Shown piece after piece: positions 8,120-17,276 of a stretch of DNA of 36,856 bases. The DNA is taken from contig JANWXU010000030.1 of the NCBI GenBank assembly GCA_025057395.1, positions 1 to 36,856 on the forward strand, written 5' to 3'. The notes under the pieces were generated by a model, which was not told where the DNA came from, did no database searches, and saw only the letters and a program-made list of their open reading frames with translations. The first letter of the stretch is position 1. Each line of letters starts with the position of its first letter. The translations under genes were made by a program, and so were the position numbers. The stretch is from Bacteroidia bacterium (GTDB lineage: Bacteria > Bacteroidota > Bacteroidia > J057 > JANWXU01).

Positions 8120-8494
8120 TTATTCTGGAGAAGGGTTAGAGTTATTTTGGTTTTTGATTTGGGCTAGAAGTTCATCAATTCGGTTAGCGTATTTTAATGT
8201 ATCATCTTCGTAGAAAGTTAAGCTTGGCATTACTTTTGTCAGATGTCGGATTTCTTTAGCTAAAAGATGCCGAATTTTGAGAGTTTCAGCATTTAAAATT
8301 TTTAATACCATAGGAAGTTTTTCTTCGGGCAAGCAAGTGATATATACCCGAGCAATTTGCAAATCAGCAGTAACTCGTACAAAGCTAACAGTAATCATAC
8401 AACCCAGTTCGGGCTCTACCTTTTGGCGTATAATCTGACTTAGTTCTTTTAAAATAACCCGGGCAAATTTTTTTTGTCTGGTAGATTCTTGCAT
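8120..8494 (-). CDS. rbfA: Ribosome-binding factor A
   Basis: 124 residues, a typical RbfA length, with a single KH-like fold. The opening STRQKKFARVILKELSQII, the central ITVSFVRVTADLQIARVYI and the late PSLTFYEDDTLKYANRIDELL are all characteristic, the last being the family signature. RbfA binds the 30S subunit and assists 16S rRNA 5'-end maturation and cold adaptation. It is followed after 20 bases by the permease gene. Confidence 0.93.
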   Translation of the reverse strand: MQESTRQKKFARVILKELSQIIRQKVEPELGCMITVSFVRVTADLQIARVYITCLPEEKLPMVLKILNAETLKIRHLLAKEIRHLTKVMPSLTFYEDDTLKYANRIDELLAQIKNQNNSNPSPE

Positions 8495-8578
8495 AAGAAA
8501 AGTTAGGTTAGGTTGTTTGCTTTAATCAATTCTAGAAAAATAAATATGCACAAACGACTGGAAGAAGAAAAACATTTG

Positions 8579-9316
8579 TTATACTCTACCTACAGTAACT
8601 ACTGAGAGTCCTACTTTTTGAAGGGTGAGTTTATCTATAAGCTTGAAAAGAGGAACAAACATTTCGTAAATTTTCATTTGGTTTTTAGGAATAGTTTTAT
8701 TTTTTTGAATTTTTCCTGAAATATACCAACCAGGTATGCCCATTACATTAAAATAAAAAGACTTTAAAATAGTTATATTATTTTGTTCAAACAAAGCGTT
8801 GAGAGTTTTTTTTGTATAGCGTCGGTAGTGAAAAAGTTCTTCATCAAAGCGATTATACAGTGCGGGGTAGGCTGGTACTAAAATAATTAAAGTACCTTGC
8901 GGTTTAAGTAATTTTTTGGAATTATTAATTGCTAAAAGATCATTTTCTATATGTTCAATTACGTTGAGAGCAAAAACTGAATCAAAATAGCCTAGGTATT
9001 TAGCATACACTTTGTCAAAGTGGGGATGAACTAAATCTAGTAACAAAATATCTCCTAGGTTGGGGTAGGAAGCAAATCTTTCTTTTAATATGTTGCAATA
9101 ATTTTTGCGAATATCACTGACATACAAATTCTGTCCATTTTTGAGAAAAAATTGAGAAATATTTCCAATGCCACTACCCACCTCTAATATTTTACCCTGA
9201 GTATAAGGCACAATAGTTTGATACATCCATTCATTAAATTTATAGGCTTGGGCAATGGCTTCTAGTGTTTGTTGACCTTCTGTGTCAATTTCTTTGAAAG
9301 TAAATGCTTTGTCCAT
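8579..9316 (-). CDS. Class I SAM-dependent methyltransferase
   Basis: 245 residues. The SAM-binding motif I is ILEVGSGIGNISQFF (residues ~43-57), with the acidic motif II region YVSDIR, motif post-I LLLDLV and the VFALNVIEHIENDLLAI stretch typical of Methyltransf_11/23-type enzymes. The C-terminal ~80 residues are hydrophobic and basic (NVMGIPGWYISGKI), suggesting a membrane-associated or lipid-linked substrate. Its ATG is 2 bases after the stop of the glycosyltransferase gene, so the two are surely co-transcribed and may act on the same glycolipid or polyprenyl-linked glycan. The substrate is unknown. Confidence 0.82.
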   Translation of the reverse strand: MDKAFTFKEIDTEGQQTLEAIAQAYKFNEWMYQTIVPYTQGKILEVGSGIGNISQFFLKNGQNLYVSDIRKNYCNILKERFASYPNLGDILLLDLVHPHFDKVYAKYLGYFDSVFALNVIEHIENDLLAINNSKKLLKPQGTLIILVPAYPALYNRFDEELFHYRRYTKKTLNALFEQNNITILKSFYFNVMGIPGWYISGKIQKNKTIPKNQMKIYEMFVPLFKLIDKLTLQKVGLSVVTVGRV

Positions 9317-9318
9317 AT

Positions 9319-10056
9319 TTATTGCTTAGAAAAAATATTGTATTTAAGGATGCAATAGATAGCACGGAATCCATCTTTCCAACCAATTTTTTTGCCTTCT
9401 TGATAGGTTCTTCCGTAGTAGGAGATACCAACTTCATAAATTCGAATATTGGGGATACGTGCAATTTTTGCAGTTACTTCTGGTTCAAAACCGAATCGAT
9501 TTTCCTTGAGTTGTATCGATTTAATAATATCTGCTCGAAAAAGCTTATAGCAGGTTTCCATATCGCTTAAATTAAGATTACTGAACATATTAGAGATAAA
9601 GGTTAGGAACTTATTGCCAATTGTGTGCCAAAAGAAAAGGATTCTGTGAGCTTTGCCCCCTGAAAAGCGAGAACCATACACTACATCCGCAAATCCGTCT
9701 AATACAGGCTTAATAAGCAAATTATATTCTTGAGGGTCATATTCTAAATCTGCATCCTGGATGATGATATAATCTCCTGTAGCTACCTGAATTCCTGTTC
9801 TTATAGCAGCGCCTTTACCTTTATTTACCTCATGTTTATAGTATACAATATTTACCTCAGGATTTTGGCTTTTATATCGTAATACAGCTTCTTCCGTATC
9901 ATCCTTGGAGCAATCGTTAACAATTATAATTTCTTTTTCTATGTCATTCAATAGACTTACTGCTTTTACTTTATCTAGAATTAAATGAATGGTTTTGCCT
10001 TCGTTATATGCTGGTATTACAATTGAAAGTTTTCTAAAGTTTACTTTATTATTCAT
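9319..10056 (-). CDS. Family 2 glycosyltransferase, dolichyl/polyprenyl-phosphate type
   Basis: 245 residues from the ATG at 10056. A longer frame starts at 10110, but that start lies upstream of a strong hairpin (10076-10100) inside the would-be coding sequence and its first 18 residues are not family-like, so 10056 is preferred. The GT-A fold is shown by [36 protein letters not shown] and the metal-binding [12 protein letters not shown] (DAD). Such enzymes usually move a sugar from an NDP-sugar onto polyprenyl phosphate. No C-terminal transmembrane pair is present, so it is the DPM1-like rather than the GtrB-like form. It is coupled to the methyltransferase gene. Confidence 0.86.
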   Translation of the reverse strand: MNNKVNFRKLSIVIPAYNEGKTIHLILDKVKAVSLLNDIEKEIIIVNDCSKDDTEEAVLRYKSQNPEVNIVYYKHEVNKGKGAAIRTGIQVATGDYIIIQDADLEYDPQEYNLLIKPVLDGFADVVYGSRFSGGKAHRILFFWHTIGNKFLTFISNMFSNLNLSDMETCYKLFRADIIKSIQLKENRFGFEPEVTAKIARIPNIRIYEVGISYYGRTYQEGKKIGWKDGFRAIYCILKYNIFSKQ

Positions 10057-10075
10057 ATTCCACACAATAAATAAC

Positions 10076-10100
10076 ATACCTACCCTGAAAGGGTAGGTAT
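10076..10100 (-). terminator. Terminator-like hairpin after the large T9SS cargo gene
   Basis: A perfect 10-bp stem (ATACCTACCC / GGGTAGGTAT) with a 5-base loop lies 33 bases past the stop of the gene at 10134 on the minus strand. What follows on that strand (GTTATTTATTGTG) is U-rich but not a clean U-run. It may also attenuate entry into the glycosyltransferase-methyltransferase pair. Confidence 0.6.
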
Positions 10101-10133
10101 AGAGTAACATATAAGTTTTGTGATCCTAATGTT

Positions 10134-12215
10134 TTATTTGATAATTATCATCTTTTGAGTTTGTGCATGGTCATTGACCCACAGGGTATAAGTGTAAACG
10201 CCTTCTACATAATTTTGGGTAGAGAGTTCTATAGAATAATTTCCAGGTACTTGGAATCCTAACTCCCTGAGTTCCACTAATTGTCCTAAAAGATTGCGTA
10301 CTTCAAGTTTTACATTTGCGGGTTGCAGTAGTTTGTAAGGAATGATAGTTTGCTCATTAGCAGGATTGGGATAATTAGGTTCCAGGAAAGCATAATTTTG
10401 TACTAATTCCTTATCTCGGGAAGTGGGTTTGGCAATGCCAATGCGTATAGCAAAATCTGTAGTAGCTCTTGAGCGGTAAGGCGCCCATATGCCTCCTGTA
10501 ATTTCATAGCTACGGAAGGAGGTAGGTACTCCTATAGCTGTTTCATTGATTAGAAAATCCATTCTTCGGCGCGCACTGTCTTCAGTACTTGGTTGCCTAG
10601 GTACATGCGAAACAAAGAGTTTTTCGCCCCTATTAAGGATGATCTTGGGGGAAACAGGCACTACTACTCGGAAAAAGCTCCAGAGCCGGCCCGTTTCGGG
10701 CAAATACTCGTCTTCATAATACGAACCTTCTATTACTTTTGAAAAAATAGGAGTGGAACCTACAGTACCGCCTGGCCCATTATTTTTGTAAACCTTGGTT
10801 TTAAAACCCACCAGCGTATCAGGGCGATCTCCATTATTAAAAACTGCGTAGTGAAATATTAATTCTGTTACTTCTGCGGGGTAAAACGGGGGTTCAAACG
10901 ACATTCCTACTTCTAATCCGCCTCCCATTTCTCCCGCTCTAGGGTCGGGGTCTGCCACTTGTTGAGGATAAAGGTCTCTGAACATATGCCTATCGTATCC
11001 CAGTTCAATGGGAGACTTAGTTGTGTCGACTACTACAATTTCACCCTCTAACTCATCGTTAGTACTGAAATCGTCTCCGCCTAAAAGAGAAGTTTTTATA
11101 AAAACACGGTAAGTGCCAATTGCTCGCTTACCCGCAACAAAAGGCTTGTTGAAGGCTATAAGGCGACTTTCACCAGGTTGCAAGTTAGTAATCCGTAATG
11201 TATCATAAAGTTCACGCATAGGCCGGTTACCACCAAAAAAGTCAATAATACGTTGCGTAACTAAAATAATAGCAGGCGAGGTAATAGCAGAAGTACCCGT
11301 GTTTTTTATACTTGCTTGTATACGATAAGGGTCGCCTCCAGCACTTCTAAAAATACCTCCGTTTTCCTTATTAAATACCCATTCCGTCATTACGTCTTTA
11401 AATACGTAAGTTGGGTTTGTAGGAGGAGTGATTTCTATACTTAAGTTTTGAATAGCTGGCGAGCCTCCTCGAGGGGGCAAAACATTTTTAGCGATATTAA
11501 GCCCCAGTCTTCCTGTAATATTTTCCATTCCGATGGTGATATAATTCATGCCAGGGCGAGTATAGGAGCTAGCTACTGGACCCCTGCAATTTTTGTAGTT
11601 AATTACAATCTTTCCATCCTCACTTAATACTAATTGAAATGTATTGCTTCCACTGTAGTGTTCAGGGTTATCATTGGTCCAAAAAGGGACATTTTCGTAA
11701 GTAAGCACAAACTTTTTGCCCTCCGGAGTAGAAATTGTTTTGTAATAAGCTTTAGCATTGGGAATAGGAGCATGACTCGAATCTGTGAAGGTTAGGTCAC
11801 TAAGCCAAATACCTATAAAGTTATTAGGGGAAGTTGCAGGTCCTTCGGTAGGGAAAGTGGGAAACCCTTCTGTGTCGGAGGCAATATTCATTGCTCTGGC
11901 AAACATTACATAGCCATTAGTACCCATAAATAATTCATCGTATTCAAGCCAATAATACTTGAATTTAAAACCAATCGGGATAGGACCTACGAAATTGTCG
12001 TCTGAAATTCCTGTGATAGGAGTGCCATCTGAAATATCAATCCAACTAAAAGGGAAGGGATCTTGTGTATCTTCACTTGTTCTCCAACGATAGCCGTATC
12101 CACCTGTAGCCGCATCGTCTCCGCGTGTGGGAATAGGTTCTTGGGCTTCTACTTGATGAAAAGCCAACAATAGAAATAGAATAGCAAGGAGGTAATTTCT
12201 TTTACTCATACGCAT
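10134..12215 (-). CDS. Large T9SS-exported protein with type A sorting domain
   Basis: 693 residues. Signal peptide: hydrophobic LLAILFLLLAFHQVEAQ ending at ~residue 25. Residues ~35-260 form a beta-rich domain with FSWIDISDGTPITGI, FKFKYYWLEYDELFMGTNGYVMF and IGIWLSDL, a pattern of adhesin-like or lectin-like domains in Bacteroidota exported proteins. Residues ~280-395 look like an Ig-like/CARDB-type segment (SIKNTGTSAITSPAIILVT). The last ~75 residues are a textbook T9SS type A sorting domain (NYPNPANEQTIIPY ... VRNLLGQLV ... GVYTYTLWV ... KMIIIK). It should be exported across the outer membrane and anchored or released. No catalytic motif is visible. It sits 67 bases downstream of the E2 gene. 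Confidence 0.8.
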   Translation of the reverse strand: MRMSKRNYLLAILFLLLAFHQVEAQEPIPTRGDDAATGGYGYRWRTSEDTQDPFPFSWIDISDGTPITGISDDNFVGPIPIGFKFKYYWLEYDELFMGTNGYVMFARAMNIASDTEGFPTFPTEGPATSPNNFIGIWLSDLTFTDSSHAPIPNAKAYYKTISTPEGKKFVLTYENVPFWTNDNPEHYSGSNTFQLVLSEDGKIVINYKNCRGPVASSYTRPGMNYITIGMENITGRLGLNIAKNVLPPRGGSPAIQNLSIEITPPTNPTYVFKDVMTEWVFNKENGGIFRSAGGDPYRIQASIKNTGTSAITSPAIILVTQRIIDFFGGNRPMRELYDTLRITNLQPGESRLIAFNKPFVAGKRAIGTYRVFIKTSLLGGDDFSTNDELEGEIVVVDTTKSPIELGYDRHMFRDLYPQQVADPDPRAGEMGGGLEVGMSFEPPFYPAEVTELIFHYAVFNNGDRPDTLVGFKTKVYKNNGPGGTVGSTPIFSKVIEGSYYEDEYLPETGRLWSFFRVVVPVSPKIILNRGEKLFVSHVPRQPSTEDSARRRMDFLINETAIGVPTSFRSYEITGGIWAPYRSRATTDFAIRIGIAKPTSRDKELVQNYAFLEPNYPNPANEQTIIPYKLLQPANVKLEVRNLLGQLVELRELGFQVPGNYSIELSTQNYVEGVYTYTLWVNDHAQTQKMIIIK

Positions 12216-12282
12216 AAATATGAATGATAATTATAGCTAGAAAGGGTTGTGAGATTGATAGAAAAAAATATTTATGGTTTGT

Positions 12283-13824
12283 TTATACTTCACGATTAAT
12301 GTCCCAACTTTCAATATAGTCCGCTACTCTTCTTACAAACTGTCCCCCCAACGCTCCATCGATTACTCTATGATCATAAGAGTGAGATAAAAACATGAAA
12401 TGTCGTATTCCTATTACGTCTCCGGTGGGTGTTTCTATTACAGCAGGTTTTTTGCGAATAGCACCAATCGCTAAAACTGCTACTTGTGGTTGCATTATAA
12501 TAGGCGTTCCCATTACATTACCAAAGGTTCCGACGTTGGAGATAGTATACGTTCCATCAGCAATATCATTAGGGGTTAGTTTATTTTGGCGGGCTCTTGC
12601 TGTAAGGTCGTTTACTGCAGTTGCAAGTCCTGCTAAATTGAGCATATCTGCTTTTCGGATGGTAGGAACAATTAGATTACCACTAGGAAGAGCAACAGCT
12701 AAGCTTATATTGATATCTTTTTTTAGGATTATTTTATCCCCGTCTACACTAATGTTTACCATAGGAAAATCACGGATAGCACGGGCAACCAATTCCACGA
12801 ATATAGGAGTATAAGTTAGCTTTTGATTGTATTTTTTTTCAAAGATTTCTTTATTTCTCTCACGCCATAAAACAATATTGGTAACATCAGCCTCCACAAA
12901 AGAAGTAACGTGCGGCGCCACATGCTTAGAAAGAACCATATTTTCTGCTATCATTTTGCGCATACGGTCCATTTCTAAAATTTCGTATTCTCCCGTATAG
13001 GAATAAGTTTTAGTAGCTATGTTAGGAAATCCAATGCTGGTATTCAGGCTGCCCGTTTTAGACGTGGATGAAGGAATTGATGTGGCCACTGTAGCAGCGG
13101 CAGGGGTTGAGGAGGTAATTTTTTCTGCGTAAGAGGGCTGGGTTATTGTAGGGGAAGATGATGTTGGGGGAGGTGCTTCCACAACAGGTATTTGTACTGG
13201 GGGTGTTACCACCGGGGCAGCTGGTTGTTGAAACTCTGAAACAGGGGGCGTAGAAACGACCTGTGCTTTTAAAGTATTTCTTTTTTCTACATATTCAAGT
13301 ATATCTTTTTTAGTAACCCTTCCTTCTTGCCCTGTTCCTGGAATGCGGTCTAGTTCATCCATCGAGATATTTTCTTCTCGTGCTATGTTGAGGACCAACG
13401 GTGAGTAAAAACGTCCTCGTATTGGCTCTGCGAGGAGTGCAGCGGTGAGAACGGGATTTACGCCTGCTACCTGGCCCTGAATACTTTCTATTTTTTGAGC
13501 GGCTGCTAAAACAGGCTCTGGCATTTTATTAGTAGATTGCGCTGTTCCTACAATTACAGGCTCAGGCTTCTTGGTTGATTCTACTTCAGTTTCAATAACT
13601 GCTATTACAGTACCTACAGGTACTACATCACCTTCTTTGAACCTAATTTCTTCTAAAATACCACTTACAGGAGCAGGTACTTCTGAATCTACCTTATCTG
13701 TAGCTATTTCTAGTACTGTTTCTTCCGCTTCTATGCGCTCCCCCACTTTTTTAGTCCACCGAATGATGGTGGCTTCCATTATACTTTCACCCATTTTGGG
13801 CATTACCATTTCTACTCTTGCCAT
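12283..13824 (-). CDS. 2-oxoacid dehydrogenase complex E2 (dihydrolipoamide acyltransferase)
   Basis: 513 residues. One N-terminal lipoyl domain carries the lipoylated lysine in ATDKVDSEVP (K44). A linker follows, then an E1/E3 (peripheral subunit) binding domain at ~140-180 (FYSPLVLNIARE ... GTGQEGRVTKKDI). A long Pro/Ala/Thr/Ser-rich hinge (~190-265) precedes the C-terminal catalytic domain (~280-513), with the active-site SYDHRVIDG (His485). The single lipoyl domain and the MVMPKMGESIMEATI opening fit the branched-chain/2-oxoglutarate-like E2 group as well as pyruvate E2, so the acyl specificity is left open. The E1 alpha gene in this window is a possible but not adjacent partner. A hairpin leader lies upstream. 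Confidence 0.88.
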   Translation of the reverse strand: MARVEMVMPKMGESIMEATIIRWTKKVGERIEAEETVLEIATDKVDSEVPAPVSGILEEIRFKEGDVVPVGTVIAVIETEVESTKKPEPVIVGTAQSTNKMPEPVLAAAQKIESIQGQVAGVNPVLTAALLAEPIRGRFYSPLVLNIAREENISMDELDRIPGTGQEGRVTKKDILEYVEKRNTLKAQVVSTPPVSEFQQPAAPVVTPPVQIPVVEAPPPTSSSPTITQPSYAEKITSSTPAAATVATSIPSSTSKTGSLNTSIGFPNIATKTYSYTGEYEILEMDRMRKMIAENMVLSKHVAPHVTSFVEADVTNIVLWRERNKEIFEKKYNQKLTYTPIFVELVARAIRDFPMVNISVDGDKIILKKDINISLAVALPSGNLIVPTIRKADMLNLAGLATAVNDLTARARQNKLTPNDIADGTYTISNVGTFGNVMGTPIIMQPQVAVLAIGAIRKKPAVIETPTGDVIGIRHFMFLSHSYDHRVIDGALGGQFVRRVADYIESWDINREV

Positions 13825-13877
13825 TTGCTAATACATAAGTTAGGTATATTGCCGATGGTATACGCCTAAACTGCAAT

Positions 13878-13922
13878 GAACTTTTTTGCTTCACTGAATT
13901 TTACGAAGTGAAGTAAAAGTTC
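13878..13922 (-). promoter_or_regulatory. Hairpin in the 5' leader of the E2 gene
   Basis: A 15-bp interrupted stem pairs GAACTTTT at 13878-13885 with AAAAGTTC at 13915-13922, and CTTCACT at 13889-13895 with AGTGAAG at 13907-13913, leaving an 11-base loop. It sits between the candidate -7 element and the E2 start and has no U-run, so it is more likely a leader structure than a terminator. Confidence 0.45.
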
Positions 13923-13940
13923 AAAGTATTCAATTAATTC

Positions 13941-13948
13941 CAAATATA
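13941..13948 (-). promoter_or_regulatory. Candidate -7 element for the E2 gene
   Basis: CAAATATA reads TATATTTG on the minus strand, an exact TAnnTTTG match, 117 bases upstream of the E2 start and 125 bases after the nuoN stop. No clear TTG is seen at -33. Confidence 0.4.
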
Positions 13949-14072
13949 ATAAAAGATTTGATTTAGCTATAAATTTCTTAGGTTGGGAATAAAATAGTTC
14001 CCCCTAGTTTCTAGTTTTATTTTGGGAGCAAAGAGCAACTAGAATGAGGATAACTTATTAATTTATTCTGGA

Positions 14073-15572
14073 TTAATACCCTATTTCAAAGTTTTGTTGA
14101 AAAATAAAAATGAGCTTATCAAACCCATATATTCCTAGCAGAAGAGTGATTAGTATACTAAAGCTTAAAATTTCAGTTGATATAGAGGGAGATTGGGGTA
14201 TTTCGGGCGTAGCTTTTTTTCCAAATGCCATACAATTGAAAAGCATAATGGCGGGTACTTTCAAGTAATAGTATAACGAAATAAGGGTGGCAAGAATGCC
14301 TATTGCAAGTGCGACTAGAAAGTAGGAAGAAGAATTTTGCTGATGAAGAATATATACTTGTGTAAATAAATTAAATTTAGCACTAAACCCTGCTGTAGGA
14401 GGAAGACCGATAAGACCTGCAAAAAGTATAATCAGAGCTATACTTAATATTGGGAATTGTAGTGCTTTCCCTTCCCAATCTCTAAAGTATTCGCTACCTA
14501 TTTTTTCTGCTAGGAGAGTGCAAGCATAAAAGGCTCCATTTTGCATGAAAAGATAGATGCCCAAGTAGAAAAGTAAAACACCTGCTAAGGATGGGGCAAG
14601 AGTACCCAGCAGCAAAAATCCACTTTGGCCAATGCTAGAATATGCTAGTAGTTTTTTATAGTTTTTTTGTCCTAAAGCTCCAATATTTCCTACAAGGAGA
14701 GTTATAATTGCAAGTATGGCTAGTATATTTTGTACTGAAGATTGTAATGCGTCTGGTAAGCTTGCTACTAGTCTCATAATAAAAATTAGGGCAGCTATCT
14801 TTACGCTTGTTGCTAAGTAAGCTGCTGTTGCTGAAAAGGCGCCTGTATAAACATCTGCTATCCAAAAATGAAATGGAAAGGCTCCTATTTTAAAACTTAG
14901 TCCTGCTAGTATAAAACTATAGGCTCCTATGAGAGCCATGGAAGGCAAGGAGGAAACTAGCCAAGTCTGCTTTTGATTTACTAAATATAAATTCCCCGTG
15001 AAAGCAAAAAGCAATGAAATTCCATAGATGAAAACGCCAGCAGCTACTGATCCATAAATAACGTACTTGACCGCAGCTTCGGCTGCTGTTTTTTTCCCTT
15101 TAGGATATGCTACTAAACAATAGCTACTAATTGCACTGAGCTCCGTTCCTACAAAAACTAATATCCATTGATTGGCACAAATAAGAAGGTGTAAACCTAA
15201 AAAAGCTCCTAGAAGTAGTAGGTAGAGCTCTTGATTTCTAGGATAAAAGTTACTTTTTTGAATAAAAAGCAGCGTAGTTACTAGACCAATGTTTAATAAA
15301 ATACCGCCAATTGCTGTATAGCCACCTATAACTAAACTATTAAAAAATATAGAAAATGCTCCATTTCCTAGTGTAGGAAGGAGTAGAAGGTAAGAGGTCA
15401 AGGACCCAAAGGCGCTTGCAAGGGCCCCGTAGTAAAAGATAGCAGAGTTTTTATAGAAAGCTCCCACTATAATATTGAGGGCAATTCCTAGACATAAAAT
15501 TAAATGGGGAAATAAAAAAGGAAGTTCTCTTTTGATGTTATGAAATAGAGCAAACCATTCTAGAGCACTCAT
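14073..15572 (-). CDS. nuoN: NADH-quinone oxidoreductase subunit N
   Basis: 499 residues, strongly hydrophobic with about 13-14 membrane segments, matching the antiporter-like subunit N of complex I. Family features include the glutamate in VFVGTELSAISSYCLVA, the lysine in the AAVKYVIYGSVAAGVFIYG helix, LSFKIGAFPFHFWIADVY, and KKLLAYSSIGQSGFLLLG, then LPPTAGFSAKFNLF near the C-terminus. It takes part in proton pumping coupled to quinone reduction. It is the last gene of the purQ-nuoM-nuoN run, 18 bases after nuoM. Confidence 0.93.
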   Translation of the reverse strand: MSALEWFALFHNIKRELPFLFPHLILCLGIALNIIVGAFYKNSAIFYYGALASAFGSLTSYLLLLPTLGNGAFSIFFNSLVIGGYTAIGGILLNIGLVTTLLFIQKSNFYPRNQELYLLLLGAFLGLHLLICANQWILVFVGTELSAISSYCLVAYPKGKKTAAEAAVKYVIYGSVAAGVFIYGISLLFAFTGNLYLVNQKQTWLVSSLPSMALIGAYSFILAGLSFKIGAFPFHFWIADVYTGAFSATAAYLATSVKIAALIFIMRLVASLPDALQSSVQNILAILAIITLLVGNIGALGQKNYKKLLAYSSIGQSGFLLLGTLAPSLAGVLLFYLGIYLFMQNGAFYACTLLAEKIGSEYFRDWEGKALQFPILSIALIILFAGLIGLPPTAGFSAKFNLFTQVYILHQQNSSSYFLVALAIGILATLISLYYYLKVPAIMLFNCMAFGKKATPEIPQSPSISTEILSFSILITLLLGIYGFDKLIFIFQQNFEIGY

Positions 15573-15590
15573 TAAAACAAAATTAAACTT

Positions 15591-17255
15591 TTAGTGAAAC
15601 CAAAATTGTGCTGCTTTTTCTAAATCAACCAGTAGATTTTGCATTGCAGGACTAATACTGCTTAGCAACGTGCTAGGGAATAACCCTAAAAAAACTATTA
15701 AGATTGCAAAAGGGTAAAATTGACTTATTTCAAAAAAAGTTAAGTCTGAGAGTTTCTCCTCCCATTCTTTTTTTTCTGACCAAAAATGACCAAGAAACAT
15801 AGTCTGCAAACATTTTAAGAAGTAGCCCGCTATTATAATAATTCCTAGTACTGTTAAAATGGTTAAGGGTAAAGGCAGAGCTGGCGAAGATAGAGCACCG
15901 GCTAGGATTAAAAATTCCGCAATGAAGCCACAAAAGCCTGGTAAGCCTAAAGCAGCGAAAAAAGCAAGCATGATAAAGAAAGTATAATAAGGCTGTTTAT
16001 TCCAAAGTCCCTGGAAAGAAGACATGTTATAACTATGTACTCGGTTATATAAAACTCCTGCTAATAAAAATAGCAGAGCTGAAATGAAGCCATGCGCAAC
16101 GAATTCAAAGACTGCTCCATTGAAGCCTTGCGGGGTAGCTGAGGCAATACCCAATAGTACTAGCCCCATATGTGAAATGGATGAATAAGCTATCATTCTT
16201 TTGAGGTCCTTTTGTGCCAAGGCATTGAAGGCACCGTATAAGATAGAAATGATAGCTAGAATAGCTAGTGTAGTTTGTAGTTCAATAAAAACATCTGGAA
16301 AAATCGGTAAGAGCCATCTCAATAGACCATAGCCCCCTACCTTTAGCAAAATACCTGCCAGTAATACAGAAATAGGGGTGGCAGCCTGTACATGGGCATC
16401 TGGCAGCCAAGTGTGAAAAGGTACAATAGGTAATTTAATAGCAAAGGCCAAACCGATTCCAAGGAACCCCCATACTCGAATACTAGGCAAGGAAAAATAG
16501 GCTTGAGCAATATAATTTTTAGGCTCTATTAAATGAAAGTATTCTAAAGTATGGACCATTTCTGGATGGCTCAATTTATTTTTAGCAAGAAGTTGCCAAA
16601 TTTCATCTATTAAATTGTGTGAAACAGTTTCAGGGGAGGAAGCAAGTCCCATTTTCAGAACTGTAGCAATAGGGTCTATAACGGCTGCTTGCAGGGCAAT
16701 GATGGCTACCAGCATGCTTAGCGAACCTATTATTGTGAAGATAAAAAATTTAATGGCTGCATAAGTTCGTTTTTCCCCCCCCCAGCCGCCAATAAGGAAA
16801 AACATCGGAAGTAGTAGAAGCTCGTAAAAAAGAAAAAAGAGAAAAAAGTCAAGTGCCAAGAAGCAACCAATTAGGGCAGTATCAAAGACTAGCAGTAATG
16901 CGAAGTAAAGGTGAGACCTTTCTATATGCCAAGAAGCTAGAGAGGCAAAAAAAAGCAAAAATAAACTAAGAGCTACAAGCCATAGATTCAACCCATCTAT
17001 CCCCACGAGGTAGTTAATTTTTAAATAACCATTTCCTCCTAAGTTAATAAGAAGCCATTCTGTTTTTTCTAAAGTGTAAAATCCTTGGGAAGAAAGTGAA
17101 ATGCTAGGAGAAGTAGCTAAAAATATAAGTAACAGTGTTTGCAACGAAACTGTACCAATAGCAATATATTTACTTAGGCTATTTCTTAAGCTGGAGGGTA
17201 GAACAGCAAAGGTGGTAAGGCTAAGAAGTGGAAGAAAAATTAAAAGAGATAACAT
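15591..17255 (-). CDS. nuoM: NADH-quinone oxidoreductase subunit M
   Basis: 554 residues from the ATG at 17255; the frame also has a TTG two codons earlier. An antiporter-like complex I subunit with about 14 membrane segments: the glutamate in LFYELLLLPMFFLIG, the lysine in RTYAAIKFFIFT, the signature IKLPIVPFHTWLPDAHVQA, LKVGGYGLLRW, KRMIAYSSISHMGL, and LPGFCGFIAEFLIL. The stretch between the ALQAAV helix and the RVWGFLGIGLAF helix is ~67 residues, roughly 40 longer than I expect from E. coli NuoM. It is preceded 21 bases upstream by purQ instead of nuoL. Confidence 0.93.
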   Translation of the reverse strand: MLSLLIFLPLLSLTTFAVLPSSLRNSLSKYIAIGTVSLQTLLLIFLATSPSISLSSQGFYTLEKTEWLLINLGGNGYLKINYLVGIDGLNLWLVALSLFLLFFASLASWHIERSHLYFALLLVFDTALIGCFLALDFFLFFLFYELLLLPMFFLIGGWGGEKRTYAAIKFFIFTIIGSLSMLVAIIALQAAVIDPIATVLKMGLASSPETVSHNLIDEIWQLLAKNKLSHPEMVHTLEYFHLIEPKNYIAQAYFSLPSIRVWGFLGIGLAFAIKLPIVPFHTWLPDAHVQAATPISVLLAGILLKVGGYGLLRWLLPIFPDVFIELQTTLAILAIISILYGAFNALAQKDLKRMIAYSSISHMGLVLLGIASATPQGFNGAVFEFVAHGFISALLFLLAGVLYNRVHSYNMSSFQGLWNKQPYYTFFIMLAFFAALGLPGFCGFIAEFLILAGALSSPALPLPLTILTVLGIIIIAGYFLKCLQTMFLGHFWSEKKEWEEKLSDLTFFEISQFYPFAILIVFLGLFPSTLLSSISPAMQNLLVDLEKAAQFWFH

Positions 17256-17276
17256 ACGCAAATCTATGCCATAAGT

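Noticed and set aside
10057-10110. Longer start for the family 2 glycosyltransferase
   Set aside because: It would place a perfect hairpin inside the coding region and adds 18 residues unlike the family; the ATG at 10056 gives the usual N-terminus.
12395-12814. A 139-codon plus-strand frame inside the E2 gene (also a second one at 13571-13831)
   Set aside because: Both are antisense to the catalytic and lipoyl domains of a clear E2 and have low-complexity translations.
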